A stretch of 64,000 bases of DNA from Oasisia sp. SBJ-2009 (lineage: Eukaryota > Annelida > Polychaeta > Sabellida > Siboglinidae). The notes beneath the pieces were generated by a model that ran no database searches, had not been told where the DNA came from, and was given only the letters and a program-made list of their open reading frames with translations. Where the stretch lies: NCBI GenBank assembly GCA_964017155.1, contig OZ024857.1, forward strand, positions 508,201 through 572,200, in the 5' to 3' direction. The position numbers were made by a program, and so were the translations under genes. Shown one piece after another: positions 1 through 12,900 of this stretch. Numbering within the stretch: the stretch's first letter is position 1; the number at the start of each line of letters is the position of its first letter.

Positions 1-230
1 GCGCATATATATGTTTTATAACCAGCGGGTCTCAGCAGACTTTTAAGGTCGAAAAGACAGCGTGGTCGGCATAAACAAATTGTGTATCGCTCAATTAATA
101 TGCACAGCGCAGTAACATGCACCGCTGCGCTTGCGACTGGCACAAATCGCGCTGTCTTTTCGACCTCAAAAGTTTGCCAAGACGCGCTGTTTATAAAACA
201 TGATGATTAAAATTGAATGAATTAATTTAA
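1..230. repeat. Partial unit at left window edge
   Basis: This is the second half of a full unit: the left-arm inner part, loop A of haplotype A2 (TAACCAG, CAATTAATATG, ACCGCTGCGC, CAAATCG) and most of the right arm. It carries a private 12-bp loss near position 201, where other units have AAATACGCGCAA between AAAACAT and GATGATT. It also has AGCGGGTC instead of the usual AGCGCGTC. Confidence 0.9.
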
Positions 231-521
231 TCAAGTATCAAATGTTGGCAAAAATACTGATATAATAGCAACATTGAGGTGGGTCCGACTTGTACATAAG
301 TGCCAAATAGTGAAATACTGAAAACAAATTGAGAGTATACGTGGTCGGCATAAACAAACTGTTTATCGCTCATTTCATATGCACAGCGCAGTAACATGCA
401 CCTCTGCGCTTGCGAATGGCACAATTCGCGCTGTCTTTTCGACCTCAAAAGTTTGCCAAGACGCGCTGTTTATAAAACATAAATACGCGCAAGATGATTA
501 AAATTGAATGAATTAATTTAA
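231..521. repeat. Short unit 1 (291 bp, left arm deleted)
   Basis: It has the common junction TATACGTGGTCGG, where loop B is joined to loop A. It reads GCGAATGGC in the loop and CATAAATACG in the arm, so it lacks the CATATATACG variant that most later short units carry. Confidence 0.93.
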
Positions 522-3500
522 TCAAGTATCAAATGTTGGCAAAAACACTGATATAATAGCAACATTGAGGTGTTTCCGACTTGTACATAAGTGCCAAATA
601 GTGAAATACTGAAAACAAATTGAGAGTATACGTGTTTTTATGAGAGATTGCGCGTGAAGGTACGCGCCCGCAAGTGTTGGCACTTATGTACAAGTCGGGC
701 CCACCTCAATTTTGGTATTATAACTGTATTTTTGCCAACATTTGATACTTGATTTTGTTAATTCAATCAATTATAATCATCTTGCGCATATTAATGTTTT
801 ATATACAGCGCGTCTTAGCAGACTTTTGAGGTCGTAAAGACAGCGTTGTCTGCATAAACAAACTGTTTATCGCTCATTTCATATGCACAGCGCAGTAACA
901 TGCACCTCTGCGCTTGCGACTGGCACAATTCGCGCTGTCTTTTCGACCTCAACAGTTTGCCAAGACGCGCTGTTTATAAAACATAAATACGCGCAAGATG
1001 ATTATAATTGAATTAATTAATTTATTCAAGTATCAAATGTTGGCAAAAATACTGATATAATAGCAACATTGAGGTGGGTCCGACTTGTACATAAGTGCCA
1101 AATAGTGAAATACTGAAAACAAATTGAGAGTATACGTGCTTTTATGAGAGAGTGCGCGTGAAGTTGCGCGCCCGCAAGTGTAGACATTAATGTACAAGTC
1201 GGGCCCACCTCAATTTTGGTATTATAACTGTATCTTTGCTAACATGTGATATTTGATTTTGTTAATTCAATCAATTATAATCATCTGCGCATATTAATGT
1301 TTTATATACAGCGCGTCTTAGCAGACTTTTGAGGTCGAAAAGACAGCGTGGTCGGCATAAACAAACTGTTTATCGCTCATTTCATATGCACAGCGCAGTA
1401 ACATGCACCTCTTCGCTTGCGACTGGCACAATTCGCGCTGTCTTTTCGACCTCAAAAGTTTGCCAAGACGCGCTGTTTATAAAAAATAAATACGCGCAAG
1501 ATGATTATAATTGAATGAATTAATTTAATCAAGTATCAAATGTTGGCAAAAATACTGATATAATAGCAACATTGAGGTGGGTCCGACTTGTACATAAGTG
1601 CCAAATAGTGAAATACTGAAAACATATTGAGAGTATACGTGCTTTTATGAGAGAGTGCGCGTGAAGTTGCGCGCCCGCAAGTGTAGGCATTGATGTACAA
1701 GTCGGGCCCACCTCAATTTTGGTATTATAACTGTATCTTTGCCAACATTTTATACTTGATTTTGTTAATTGAATCAATTATAATCATCTTGCGCATATAT
1801 ATGTTTTATAACCAGCGCGTCTCAGCAGACTTTTAAGGTCGAAAAGACAGCGTGGTCGGCATAAACAAATTGTGTATCGCTCAATTCATATGCACAGCGC
1901 AGTAACATGCACCGCTGCGCTTGCGACTGGCACAAATCGCGCTGTCTTTTCGACCTCAAAAGTTTTCCAAGACGCGCTGTTTATAAAACATAAATACGCG
2001 CAAGATGATTATAATTGAATGAATTAATTTATTCAAGTATCAAATGTTGGCAAAAATACTGATATAATAGCAACATTGAGGTGGGTCCGACTTGTACATA
2101 AGTGCCAAATAGTGAAATACTGAAAACAAATTGAGAGTATACGTGCTTTTATGAGAGAGTGCGCGTGAAGTTGCGCGCCCGCAAGTGTAGGCATTAACGC
2201 ACAAGTCCGGCCCACCTTAATTTTGGTATTATAACTGTATCTTTGCTAACATTTGATACTTGATTTTGTTAATTCAATCAATTATAATCATCTTGCGCAT
2301 ATTAATGTTTTATATACAGCGCGTTCTAGCAGACTTTTGAGGTCGAAAAGACAGCGTGGTCGGCATAAACAAACTGTTTATCGCTCATTTCATATGCACA
2401 GCGCAGTAACATGCACCTCTGCGCTTGCGACTGGCACAATTCGCGCTGTCTTTTCGACCTCAACAGTTTGCCAAGACGCGCTGTTTATAAAACATAAATA
2501 CGCGCAAGATGATTATAATTGAATTAATTAATTTAATCAAGTATCAAATGTTGGCAAAAATACTGATATAATAGCAACATTGAGGTGGGTCCGACTTGTA
2601 CATAAGTGCCAAATAGTGAAATACTGAAAACAAATTGAGAGTATACGTGCTTTTATGAGAGAGTGCGCGTGAAGTTGCGCGCCCGCAAGTGTAGACATTA
2701 ATGTACAAGTCGGGCCCACCTCAATTTTGGTATTATAACTGTATCTTTGCTAACATGTGATACTTGATTTTGTTAATTCAATCAATTATAATCATCTGCG
2801 CATATTAATGTTTTATATACAGCGCGTCTTAGCAGACTTTTGAGGTCGAAAAGACAGCGTGGTCGGCATAAACAAACTGTTTATCGCTCATTTCATATGC
2901 ACAGCGCAGTAACTTGCACCTCTTCGCTTGCGACTGGCACAATTCGCGCTGTTTTTCGACCTCAAAAGTTTGCCAAGACACGCTGTTTATAAAACATAAA
3001 TACGCGCAAGATGATTATAATTGAATGAATTAATTTAATCAAGTATCAAATGTTGGCAAAAATACTGATATAATAGCAACATTGAGGTGGGTCCGACTTG
3101 TACATAAGTGCCAAATAGTGAAATACTGAAAACAAATTGAGAGTATACGTGCTTTTATGAGAGAGTGCGCGTGAAGTTGCGCGCCCGCAAGTGTAGACAT
3201 TAATGTACAAGTCGGGCCCACCTCAATTTTGGTATTATAACTGTATCTTTGCTAACATGTGATACTTGATTTTGTTAATTCAATCAATTATAATCATCTG
3301 CGCATATTAATGTTTTATATACAGCGCGTCTTAGCAGACTTTTGAGGTCGAAAAGACAGCGTGGTCGGCATAAACAAACTGTTTATCGGTCATTTCATAT
3401 GCATAGCGCAGTAACATGCACCTCTTCGCTTGCGACTGGCACAATTCGCGCTGTCTTTTCGACCTCAAAAGTTTGCCAAGACGCGCTGTTTATAAAAAAT

Positions 3501-4548
3501 AAATACGCGCAAGATGATTATAATTGAATGAATTAATTTAATCAAGTATCAAATGTTGGCAAAAATACTGATATAATAGCAACATTGAGGTGGGTCCGAC
3601 TTGTACATAAGTGCCAAATAGTGAAATACTGAAAACATATTGAGAGTATACGTGCTTTTATGAGAGAGTGCGCGTGAAGTTGCGCGCCCGCAAGTGTAGG
3701 CATTGATGTACAAGTCGGGCCCACCTCAATTTTGGTATTATAACTGTATCTTTGCCAACATTTTATACTTGATTTTGTTAATTCAATCAATTATAATCAT
3801 CTTGCGCATATATATGTTTTACAACCAGCGCGTCTCAGCAGACTTTTAAGGTCGAAAAGACAGCGTGGTCGGCATAAACAAATTGTGTATCGCTCAATTC
3901 ATATGCACAGCGCAGTAACATGCACCGCTGCGCTTGCGACTGGCACAAATCGCGCTGTCTTTTCGACCTCAAAAGTTTTCCAAGACGCGCTGTTTATAAA
4001 ACATAAATACGCGCAAGATGATTATAATTGAATGAATTAATTTATTCAAGTATCAAATGTTGGCAAAAATACTGATATAATAGCAACATTGAGGTGGGTC
4101 CGACTTGTACATAAGTGCCAAATAGTGAAATACTGAAAACAAATTGAGAGTATACGTGCTTTTATGAGAGAGTGCGCGTGAAGTTGCGCGCCCGTAAGTG
4201 TAGGCATTGATGTACAAGTCGGGCCCACCTCAATTTTGGTATTATAACTGTATCTTTGCCAACATTTGATACTTGATTTTGTTAATTCAATCAATTATAA
4301 TCATCTTCCGCATATATATGTTTTATAACCAGCGCGTCTCAGCAGATTTTAAGGTCGAAAAGACAGCGTGGTCGGCATAAACAAATTGTTTATCGCTCAA
4401 TTCATATGCACAGCGGAGTAACATGCACCGCTGCGCTTGCGACTGGCACAAATCGCGCTGTCTTTTCGACCTCAAAAGTTTGCCAAGACGCGCTGTTTAT
4501 AAAACATAAATACGCGCAAGATGATTAAAATTGAATTAATTAATTTAA
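522..4548. repeat. Run of 8 full units
   Basis: Units begin at 522, 1026, 1529, 2033, 2537, 3039, 3542 and 4046. Loop-A haplotypes in order: A1, A1, A2, A1, A1, A1, A2, A2. The first unit carries GGTGTTTCCGAC in place of GGTGGGTCCGAC, plus GTCGTAAAG and TTGTCTGC. The 2033 unit has the GCGTTCTAG variant and GTCCGGCCCACC, a change in the left arm. The 4046 unit has CTTCCGCAT. Confidence 0.93.
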
Positions 4549-4839
4549 TCAAGTATCAAATGTTGGCAAAAATACTGATATAATAGCAACATTGAGGTGG
4601 GTCCGACTTGTACATAAGTGCCAAATAGTGAAATACTGAAAACAAATTGAGAGTATACGTGGTCGGCATAAACAAACTGTTTATCGCTCATTTCATATGC
4701 ACAGCGCAGTAACATGCACCTCTGCGCTTGCGACTGGCACAATTCGCGCTGTCTTTTCGACCTCAACAGTTTGCCAAGACGCGCTGTTTATAAAACATAA
4801 ATACGCGCAAGATGATTATAATTGAATTAATTAATTTAA
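4549..4839. repeat. Short unit 2 (291 bp, left arm deleted)
   Basis: The TATACGTGGTCGG junction is shared. Beyond it the unit reads GCGACTGGC, CTCAACAG and CATAAATACG, like an ordinary A1 full unit, whereas other short units read GCGAATGGC (one is CCGAATGGC) and CTCAAAAG. It looks like an exchange between a short unit and an A1 full unit. Confidence 0.92.
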
Positions 4840-6851
4840 TCAAGTATCAAATGTTGGCAAAAATACTGATATAATAGCAACATTGAGGTGGGTCCGACTT
4901 GTACATAAGTGCCAAATAGTGAAATACTGAAAACAAATTGAGAGTATACGTGCTTTTATGAGAGAGTGCGCGTGAAGATGCGCGCCCGCAAGTGTAGACA
5001 TTAATGTACAAGTCGGGCCCACCTCAATTTTGGTATTATAACTGTATCTTTGCTAACATGTGATACTTGATTTTGTTAATTCAATCAATTATAATCATCT
5101 GCGCATATTAATGTTTTATATACAGCGCGTCTTAGCAGACTTTTGAGGTCGAAAAGACAGCGTGGTCGGCATAAACAAACTGTTTATCGCTCATTTCATA
5201 TGCACAGCGCAGTAACTTGCACCTCTTCGCTTGCGACTGGCACAATTCGCGCTGTTTTTCGACCTCAAAAGTTTGCCAAGACGCGCTGTTTATAAAACAT
5301 AAATACGCGCAAGATGATTATAATTGAATGAATTAATTTAATCAAGTATCAAATGTTGGCAAAAATACTGATATAATAGCAACATTGAGGTGGGTCCGAC
5401 TTGTACATAAGTGCCAAATAGTGAAATACTGAAAACAAATTGAGAGTATACGTGCTTTTATGAGAGAGTGCGCGTGAAGTTGCGCGCCCGCAAGTGTAGA
5501 CATTAATGTACAAGTCGGGCCCACCTCAATTTTGGTATTATAACTGTATCTTTGCTAACATGTGATACTTGATTTTGTTAATTCAATCAATTATAATCAT
5601 CTGCGCATATTAATGTTTTATATACAGCGCGTCTTAGCAGAATTTTGAGGTCGAAAAGACAGCGTGGTCGGCATAAACAAACTGTTTATCGCTCATTTCA
5701 TATGCACAGCGCAGTAACATGCACCTCTTCGCTTGCGACTGGCACAATTCGCGCTGTCTTTTCGACCTCAAAAGTTTGCCAAGACGCGCTGTTTATAAAA
5801 AATAAATACGCGCAAGATGATTATAATTGAATGAATTAATTTAATCAAGTATCAAATGTTGGCAAAAATACTGATATAATAGCAACATTGAGGTGGGTCC
5901 GACTTGTACATAAGTGCCAAATAGTGAAATACTGAAAACAAATTGAGAGTATACGTGCTTTTATGAGAGAGTGCGCGTGAAGTTGCGCGCCCGCAAGTGT
6001 AGGCATTGATGTACAAGTCGGGCCCACCTCAATTTTGGTATTATAACTGTATCTTTGCCAACATTTTATACTTGATTTTGTTAATTCAATCAATTATAAT
6101 CATCTTGCGCATATATATGTTTTATAACCAGCGCGTCTCAGCAGACTTTTAAGGTCGAAAAGACAGCGTGGTCGGCATAAACAAATTGTGTATCGCTCAA
6201 TTCATATGCACAGCGCAGTAACATGCACCGCTGCGCTTGCGACTGGCACAAATCGCGCTGTCTTTTCGACCTCAAAAGTTTTCCAAGACGCGCTGTTTAT
6301 AAAACATAAATACGCGCAAGATGATTATAATTGAATGAATTAATTTATTCAAGTATCAAATGTTGGCAAAAATACTGATATAATAGCAACATTGAGGTGG
6401 GTCCGACTTGTACATAAGTGCCAAATAGTGAAATACTGAAAACAAATTGAGAGTATACGTGCTTTTATGAGAGAGTGCGCGTGAAGTTGCGCGCCCGTAA
6501 GTGTAGGCATTGATGTACAAGTCGGGCCCACCTCAATTTTGGTATTATAACTGTATCTTTGCCAACATTTGATACTTGATTTTGTTAATTCAATCAATTA
6601 TAATCATCTTCCGCATATATATGTTTTATAACCAGCGCGTCTCAGCAGATTTTAAGGTCGAAAAGACAGCGTGGTCGGCATAAACAAATTGTTTATCGCT
6701 CAATTCATATGCACAGCGGAGTAACATGCACCGCTGCGCTTGCGACTGGCACAAATCGCGCTGTCTTTTCGACCTCAAAAGTTTGCCAAGACGCGCTGTT
6801 TATAAAACATAAATACGCGCAAGATGATTAAAATTGAATTAATTAATTTAA
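4840..6851. repeat. Run of 4 full units
   Basis: Units begin at 4840, 5342, 5845 and 6349, with haplotypes A1, A1, A2, A2. Together with the preceding short unit they form a 2303-bp block (4549-6851) that resembles the last part of the previous run (3039-4548). Confidence 0.92.
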
Positions 6852-7142
6852 TCAAGTATCAAATGTTGGCAAAAATACTGATATAATAGCAACATTGAGG
6901 TGGGTCCGACTTGTACATAAGTGCCAAATAGTGAAATACTGAAAACAAATTGAGAGTATACGTGGTCGGCATAAACAAACTGTTTATCGCTCATTTCATA
7001 TGCACAGCGCAGTAACATGCACCTCTGCGCTTGCGAATGGCACAATTCGCGCTGTCTTTTCGACCTCAAAAGTTTGCCAAGACGCGCTGTTTATAAAACA
7101 TATATACGCGCAAGATGATTATAATTGAATTACTTAATTTAA
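6852..7142. repeat. Short unit 3 (291 bp, left arm deleted)
   Basis: Common junction. It reads GCGAATGGC and CATATATACG, the standard short-unit haplotype found in most of the copies. The following arm has the variant GAATTACTTAATTT, shared only with the copy at 9659. Confidence 0.93.
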
Positions 7143-9658
7143 TCAAGTATCAAATGTTGGCAAACATACTGATATAATAGCAACATTGAAGTGGGTCCGA
7201 CTTGTACATAAGTGCCAAATAGTGAAATACTGAAAACAAATTGAGAGTATACGTGCTTTTATGAGAGATTGCGCGTGAAGGTACGCGCCCGCAAGTGTTG
7301 GCACTTATGTACAAGTCGGGCCCACCTCAATTTTGGTATTATAACTGTATTTTTGCCAACATTTGATACTTGATTTTGTTAATTCAATCAATTATAATCA
7401 TCTTGCGCATATTAATGTTTTATATACAGCGCGTCTTAGCAGACTTTTGAGGTCGAAAAGACAGCGTTGTCGGCATAAACAAACTGTTTATCGCTCATTT
7501 CATATGCACAGCGCAGTAACATGCACCTCTGCGCTTGCGACTGGCACAATTCGCGCTGTCTTTTCGACCTCAACAGTTTGCCAAGACGCGCTGTTTATAA
7601 AACATAAATACGCGCAAGATGATTATAATTGAATGAATTAATTTAATCTAGTATCAAATGTTGGCAAAAATACTGATATAATAGCAACATTGAGGTGGGT
7701 CCGACTTGTACATAAGTGCCAAATAGTGAAATACTGAAAACAAATTGAGAGCATACGTGCTTTTATGAGAGAGTGCGCGTGAAGTTGCGCGCCCGCAAGT
7801 GTAGGCATTAACGCACAAGTCCGGCCCACCTTAATTTTGGTATTATAACTGTATCTTTGCTATCATTTGATACTTGATTTTGTTAATTCAATCAATTATA
7901 ATCATCTTGCGCATATTAATGTTTTATATACAGCGCGTTCTAGCAGACTTTTGAGGTCGAAAAGACAGCGTGGTCGGCATAAACAAACTGTTTATCGCTC
8001 ATTTCATATGCACAGCGCAGTAACATGCACCTCTGCGCTTGCGACTGGCACAATTCGCGCTGTCTTTTCGACCTCAACAGTTTGCCAAGACGCGCTGTTT
8101 ATAAAACATAAATACGCGCAAGATGATTATAATTGAATTAATTAATTTAATCAAGTATCAAATGTTGGCAAAAATACTGATATAATAGCAACATTGAGGT
8201 GGGTCCGACTTGTACATAAGTGCCAAATAGTGAAATACTGAAAACAAATTGAGAGTATACGTGCTTTTATGAGAGAGTGCGCGTGAAGTTGCGCGCCCGC
8301 AAGTGTAGACATTAATGTACAAGTCGGGCCCACCTCAATTTTGGTATTATAACTGTATCTTCGCTAACATGTGATACTTGATTTTGTTAATTCAATCAAT
8401 TATAATCATCTGCGCATATTAATGTTTTATATACAGCGCGTCTTAGCAGACTTTTGAGGTCGAAAAGACAGCGTGGTCGGCATAAACAAACTGTTTATCG
8501 CTCATTTCATATGCACAGCGCAGTAACTTGCACCTCTTCGCTTGCGACTGGCACAATTCGCGCTGTTTTTCGACCTCAAAAGTTTGCCAAGACGCGCTGT
8601 TTATAAAACATAAATACGCGCAAGATGATTATAATTGAATGAATTAATTTAATCAAGTATCAAATGTTGGCAAAAATACTGATATAATAGCAACATTGAG
8701 GTGGGTCCGACTTGTACATAAGTGCCAAATAGTGAAATACTGAAAACAAATTGAGAGTATACGTGCTTTTATGAGAGAGTGCGCGTGAAGTTGCGCGCCC
8801 GCAAGTGTAGGCATTGATGTACAAGTCGGGCCCACCTCAATTTTGGTATTATAACTGTATCTTTGCCAACATTTAATACTTGATTTTGTTAATTCAATCA
8901 ATTATAATCATCTTGCGCATATATATGTTTTATAACCAGCGCGTCTCAGCAGATTTTAAGGTCGAAAAGACAGCGTGGTCGGCATAAACCCATTGTTTAT
9001 CGCTCAATTCATATGCACAGCGGAGTAACATGCACCGCTGCGCTTGCGACTGGCACAAATCGCGCTGTCTTTTCGACCTCAAAAGTTTGCCAAGACGCGC
9101 TGTTTATAAAACATAAATACGCGCAAGATGATTATAATTGAATGAATTAATTTATTCAAGTATCAAATGTTGGCAAAAATACTGATATAATAGCAACATT
9201 GAGGTGGGTCCGACTTGTACATAAGTGCCAAATAGTGAAATACTGAAAACAAATTGAGAGTATACGTGCTTTTATGAGAGAGTGCGCGTGAAGTTGCGCG
9301 CCCGTAAGTGTAGGCATTGATGTACAAGTCGGGCCCACCTCAATTTTGGTATTATAACTGTATCTTTGCCAACATTTGATACTTGATTTTGTTAATTCAA
9401 TCAATTATAATCATCTTCCGCATATATATGTTTTATAACCAGCGCGTCTCAGCAGATTTTAAGGTCGAAAAGACAGCGTGGTCGGCATAAACAAATTGTT
9501 TATCGCTCAATTCATATGCACAGCGGAGTAACATGCACCGCTGCGCTTGCGACTGGCACAAATCGCGCTGTCTTTTCGACCTCAAAAGTTTGCCAAGACG
9601 CGCTGTTTATAACACATAAATACGCGCAAGATGATTATAATTGAATGAATTAATTTAA
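7143..9658. repeat. Run of 5 full units
   Basis: Units begin at 7143, 7647, 8151, 8653 and 9156, with haplotypes A1, A1, A1, A2, A2. With the short unit at 6852 this makes a 2807-bp block. Most of the following stretch (9659-12465) has the same spacing pattern 291, 504, 504, 502, 503, 503 and shared private variants (CATTGAAGTGGG at the first unit, ATCTAGTATC at the second), indicating a tandem duplication of the block. Confidence 0.92.
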
Positions 9659-9949
9659 TCAAGTATCAAATGTTGGCAAAAATACTGATATAATAGCAAC
9701 ATTGAGGTGGGTCCGACTTGTACATAAGTGCCAAATAGTGAAATACTGAAAACAAATTGAGAGTATACGTGGTCGGCATAAACAAACTGTTTATCGCTCA
9801 TTTCATATGCACAGCGCAGTAACATGCACCTCTGCGCTTGCGAATGGCACAATTCGCGCTGTCTTTTCGACCTCAAAAGTTTGCCAAGACGCGCTGTTTA
9901 TAAAACATATATACGCGCAAGATGATTATAATTGAATTACTTAATTTAA
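9659..9949. repeat. Short unit 4 (291 bp, left arm deleted)
   Basis: Common junction; GCGAATGGC and CATATATACG as in short unit 3. The shared GAATTACTTAATTT variant marks it as a duplicate of that unit. Confidence 0.93.
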
Positions 9950-12900
9950 TCAAGTATCAAATGTTGGCAAACATACTGATATAATAGCAACATTGAAGTG
10001 GGTCCGACTTGTACATAAGTGCCAAATAGTGAAATACTGAAAACAAATTGAGAGTATACGTGCTTTTATGAGAGATTGCGCGTGAAGGTACGCGCCCGCA
10101 AGTGTTGGCACTTATGTACAAGTCGGGCCCACCTCAATTTTGGTATTATAACTGTATTTTTGCCAACATTTGATACTTGATTTTGTTAATTCAATCAATT
10201 ATAATCATCTTGCGCATATTAATGTTTTATATACAGCGCGTCTTAGCAGACTTTTGAGGTCGAAAAGACAGCGTTGTCGGCATAAACAAACTGTTTATCG
10301 CTCATTTCATATGCACAGCGCAGTAACATGCACCTCTGCGCTTGCGACTGGCACAATTCGCGCTGTCTTTTCGACCTCAACAGTTTGCCAAGACGCGCTG
10401 TTTATAAAACATAAATACGCGCAAGATGATTATAATTGAATGAATTAATTTAATCTAGTATCAAAAGTTGGCAAAAATACTGATATAATAGCAACATTGA
10501 GGTGGGTCCGACTTGTACATAAGTGCCAAATAGTGAAATACTGAAAACAAATTGAGAGCATACGTGCTTTTATGAGAGAGTGCACGTGAAGTTGCGCGCC
10601 CGCAAGTGTAGGCATTAACGCACAAGTCCGGCCCACCTTAATTTTGGTAGTATAACTGTATCTTTGCTAACATTTGATACTTGATTTTGTTAATTCAATC
10701 AATTATAATCATCTTGCGCATATTAATGTTTTATATACAGCGCGTTCTAGCAGACTTTTGAGGTCGAAAAGACAGCGTGGTCGGCATAAACAAACTGTTT
10801 ATCGCTCATTTCATATGCACAGCGCAGTAACATGCACCTCTGCGCTTGCGACTGGCACAATTCGCGCTGTCTTTTCGACCTCAACAGTTTGCCAAGACGC
10901 GCTGTTTATAAAACATAAATACGCGCAAGATGATTATAATTGAATTAATTAATTTAATCAAGTATCAAATGTTGGCAAAAATACTGATATAATAGCAACA
11001 TTGAGGTGGGTCCGACTTGTACATAAGTGCCAAATAGTGAAATACTGAAAACAAATTGAGAGTATACGTGCTTTTATGAGAGAGTGCGCGTGAAGTTGCG
11101 CGCCCGCAAGTGTAGACATTAATGTACAAGTCGGGCCCACCTCAATTTTGGTATTATAACTGTATCTTTGCTAACATGTGATACTTGATTTTGTTAATTC
11201 AATCAATTATAATCATCTGCGCATATTAATGTTTTATATACAGCGCGTCTTAGCAGACTTTTGAGGTCGAAAAGACAGCGTGGTCGGCATAAACAAACTG
11301 TTTATCGCTCATTTCATATGCACAGCGCAGTAACTTGCACCTCTTCGCTTGCGACTGGCACAATTCGCGCTGTTTTTCGACCTCAAAAGTTTGCCAAGAC
11401 GCGCTGTTTATAAAACATAAATACGCGCAAGATGATTATAATTGAATGAATTAATTTAATCAAGTATCAAATGTTGGCAAAAATACTGATATAATAGCAA
11501 CATTGAGGTGGGTCCGACTTGTACATAAGTGCCAAATAGTGAAATACTGAAAACAAATTGAGAGCATACGTGCTTTTATGAGAGAGTGCGCGTGAAGTTG
11601 CGCGCCCGCAAGTGTAGGCATTAATGTACAAGTCGGGCCCACCTCAATTTTGGTATTATAACTGTATCTTTGCCAACATTTGATACTTGATTTTGTTAAT
11701 TCAATCAATTATAATCATCTTGCGCATATATATGTTTTATAACCAGCGCGTCTCAGCAGATTTTAAGGTCGAAAAGACAGCGTGGTCGGCATAAACCCAT
11801 TGTTTATCGCTCAATTCATATGCACAGCGGAGTAACATGCACCGCTGCGCTTGCGACTGGCACAAATCGCGCTGTCTTTTCGACCTCAAAAGTTTGCTAA
11901 GACGCGCTGTTTATAAAACATAAATACGCGCAAGATGATTATAATTGAATGAATTAATTTAATCAAGTATCAAATGTTGGCAAAAATACTGATATAATAG
12001 CAACATTGAGGTGGGTCCGACTTGCACATAAGTGCCAAATAGTGAAATACTTAAAACAAATTGAGAGTATGCGTGCTTTTATGAGAGAGTGCGCGTGAAG
12101 TTGCGCGCCCGCAAGTGTAGGCATTGATGTACAAGTCGGGCCCACCTCAATTTTGGTATTATAACTGTATCTTTGCCAACATTTGATACTTGATTTTGTT
12201 AATTCAATCAATTATAATCATCTTGCGCATATATATGTTTTATAACCAGCGCGTCTCAGCAGATTTTAAGGTCGAAAAGACAGCGTGGTCGGCATAAACC
12301 CATTGTTTATCGCTCAATTCATATGCACAGCGGAGTAACATGCACCGCTGCGCTTGCGACTGGCACAAATCGCGCTGTCTTTTCGACCTCAAAAGTTTGC
12401 CAAGACGCGCTGTTTATAAAACATAAATACGCGCAAGATGATTATAATTGAATTAATTAATTTAATCAAGTATCAAATGTTGGCAAAAATACTGATATAA
12501 TAGCAACATTGAGGTGGGTCCGACTTGTACATAAGTGCCAAATAGTGAAATACTGAAAACAAATTGAGAGTATACGTGCTTTTATGAGAGAGTGCGCGTG
12601 AAGTTGCGCGCCCGCAAGTGTAGACATTAATGTACAAGTCGGGCCCACCTCAATTTTGGTATTATAACTGTATCTTTGCTAACATGTGATACTTGATTTT
12701 GTTAATTCAATCAATTATAATCATCTGCGCATATTAATGTTTTATATACAGCGCGTCTTAGCAGACTTTTGAGGTCGAAAAGACAGCGTGGTCGGCATAA
12801 ACAAACTGTTTATCGCTCATTTCATATGAACAGCGCAGTAACATGCACCTCTTCGCTTGCGACTGGCACAATTCGCGCTGTTTTTCGACCTCAAAAGTTT

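Noticed and set aside
1483..1492. AATAAA polyadenylation-like signal in units reading TATAAAAAATAAATACG
   Set aside because: It arises from one substitution (AAACATAAA to AAAAATAAA) in a subset of units, with no associated gene.
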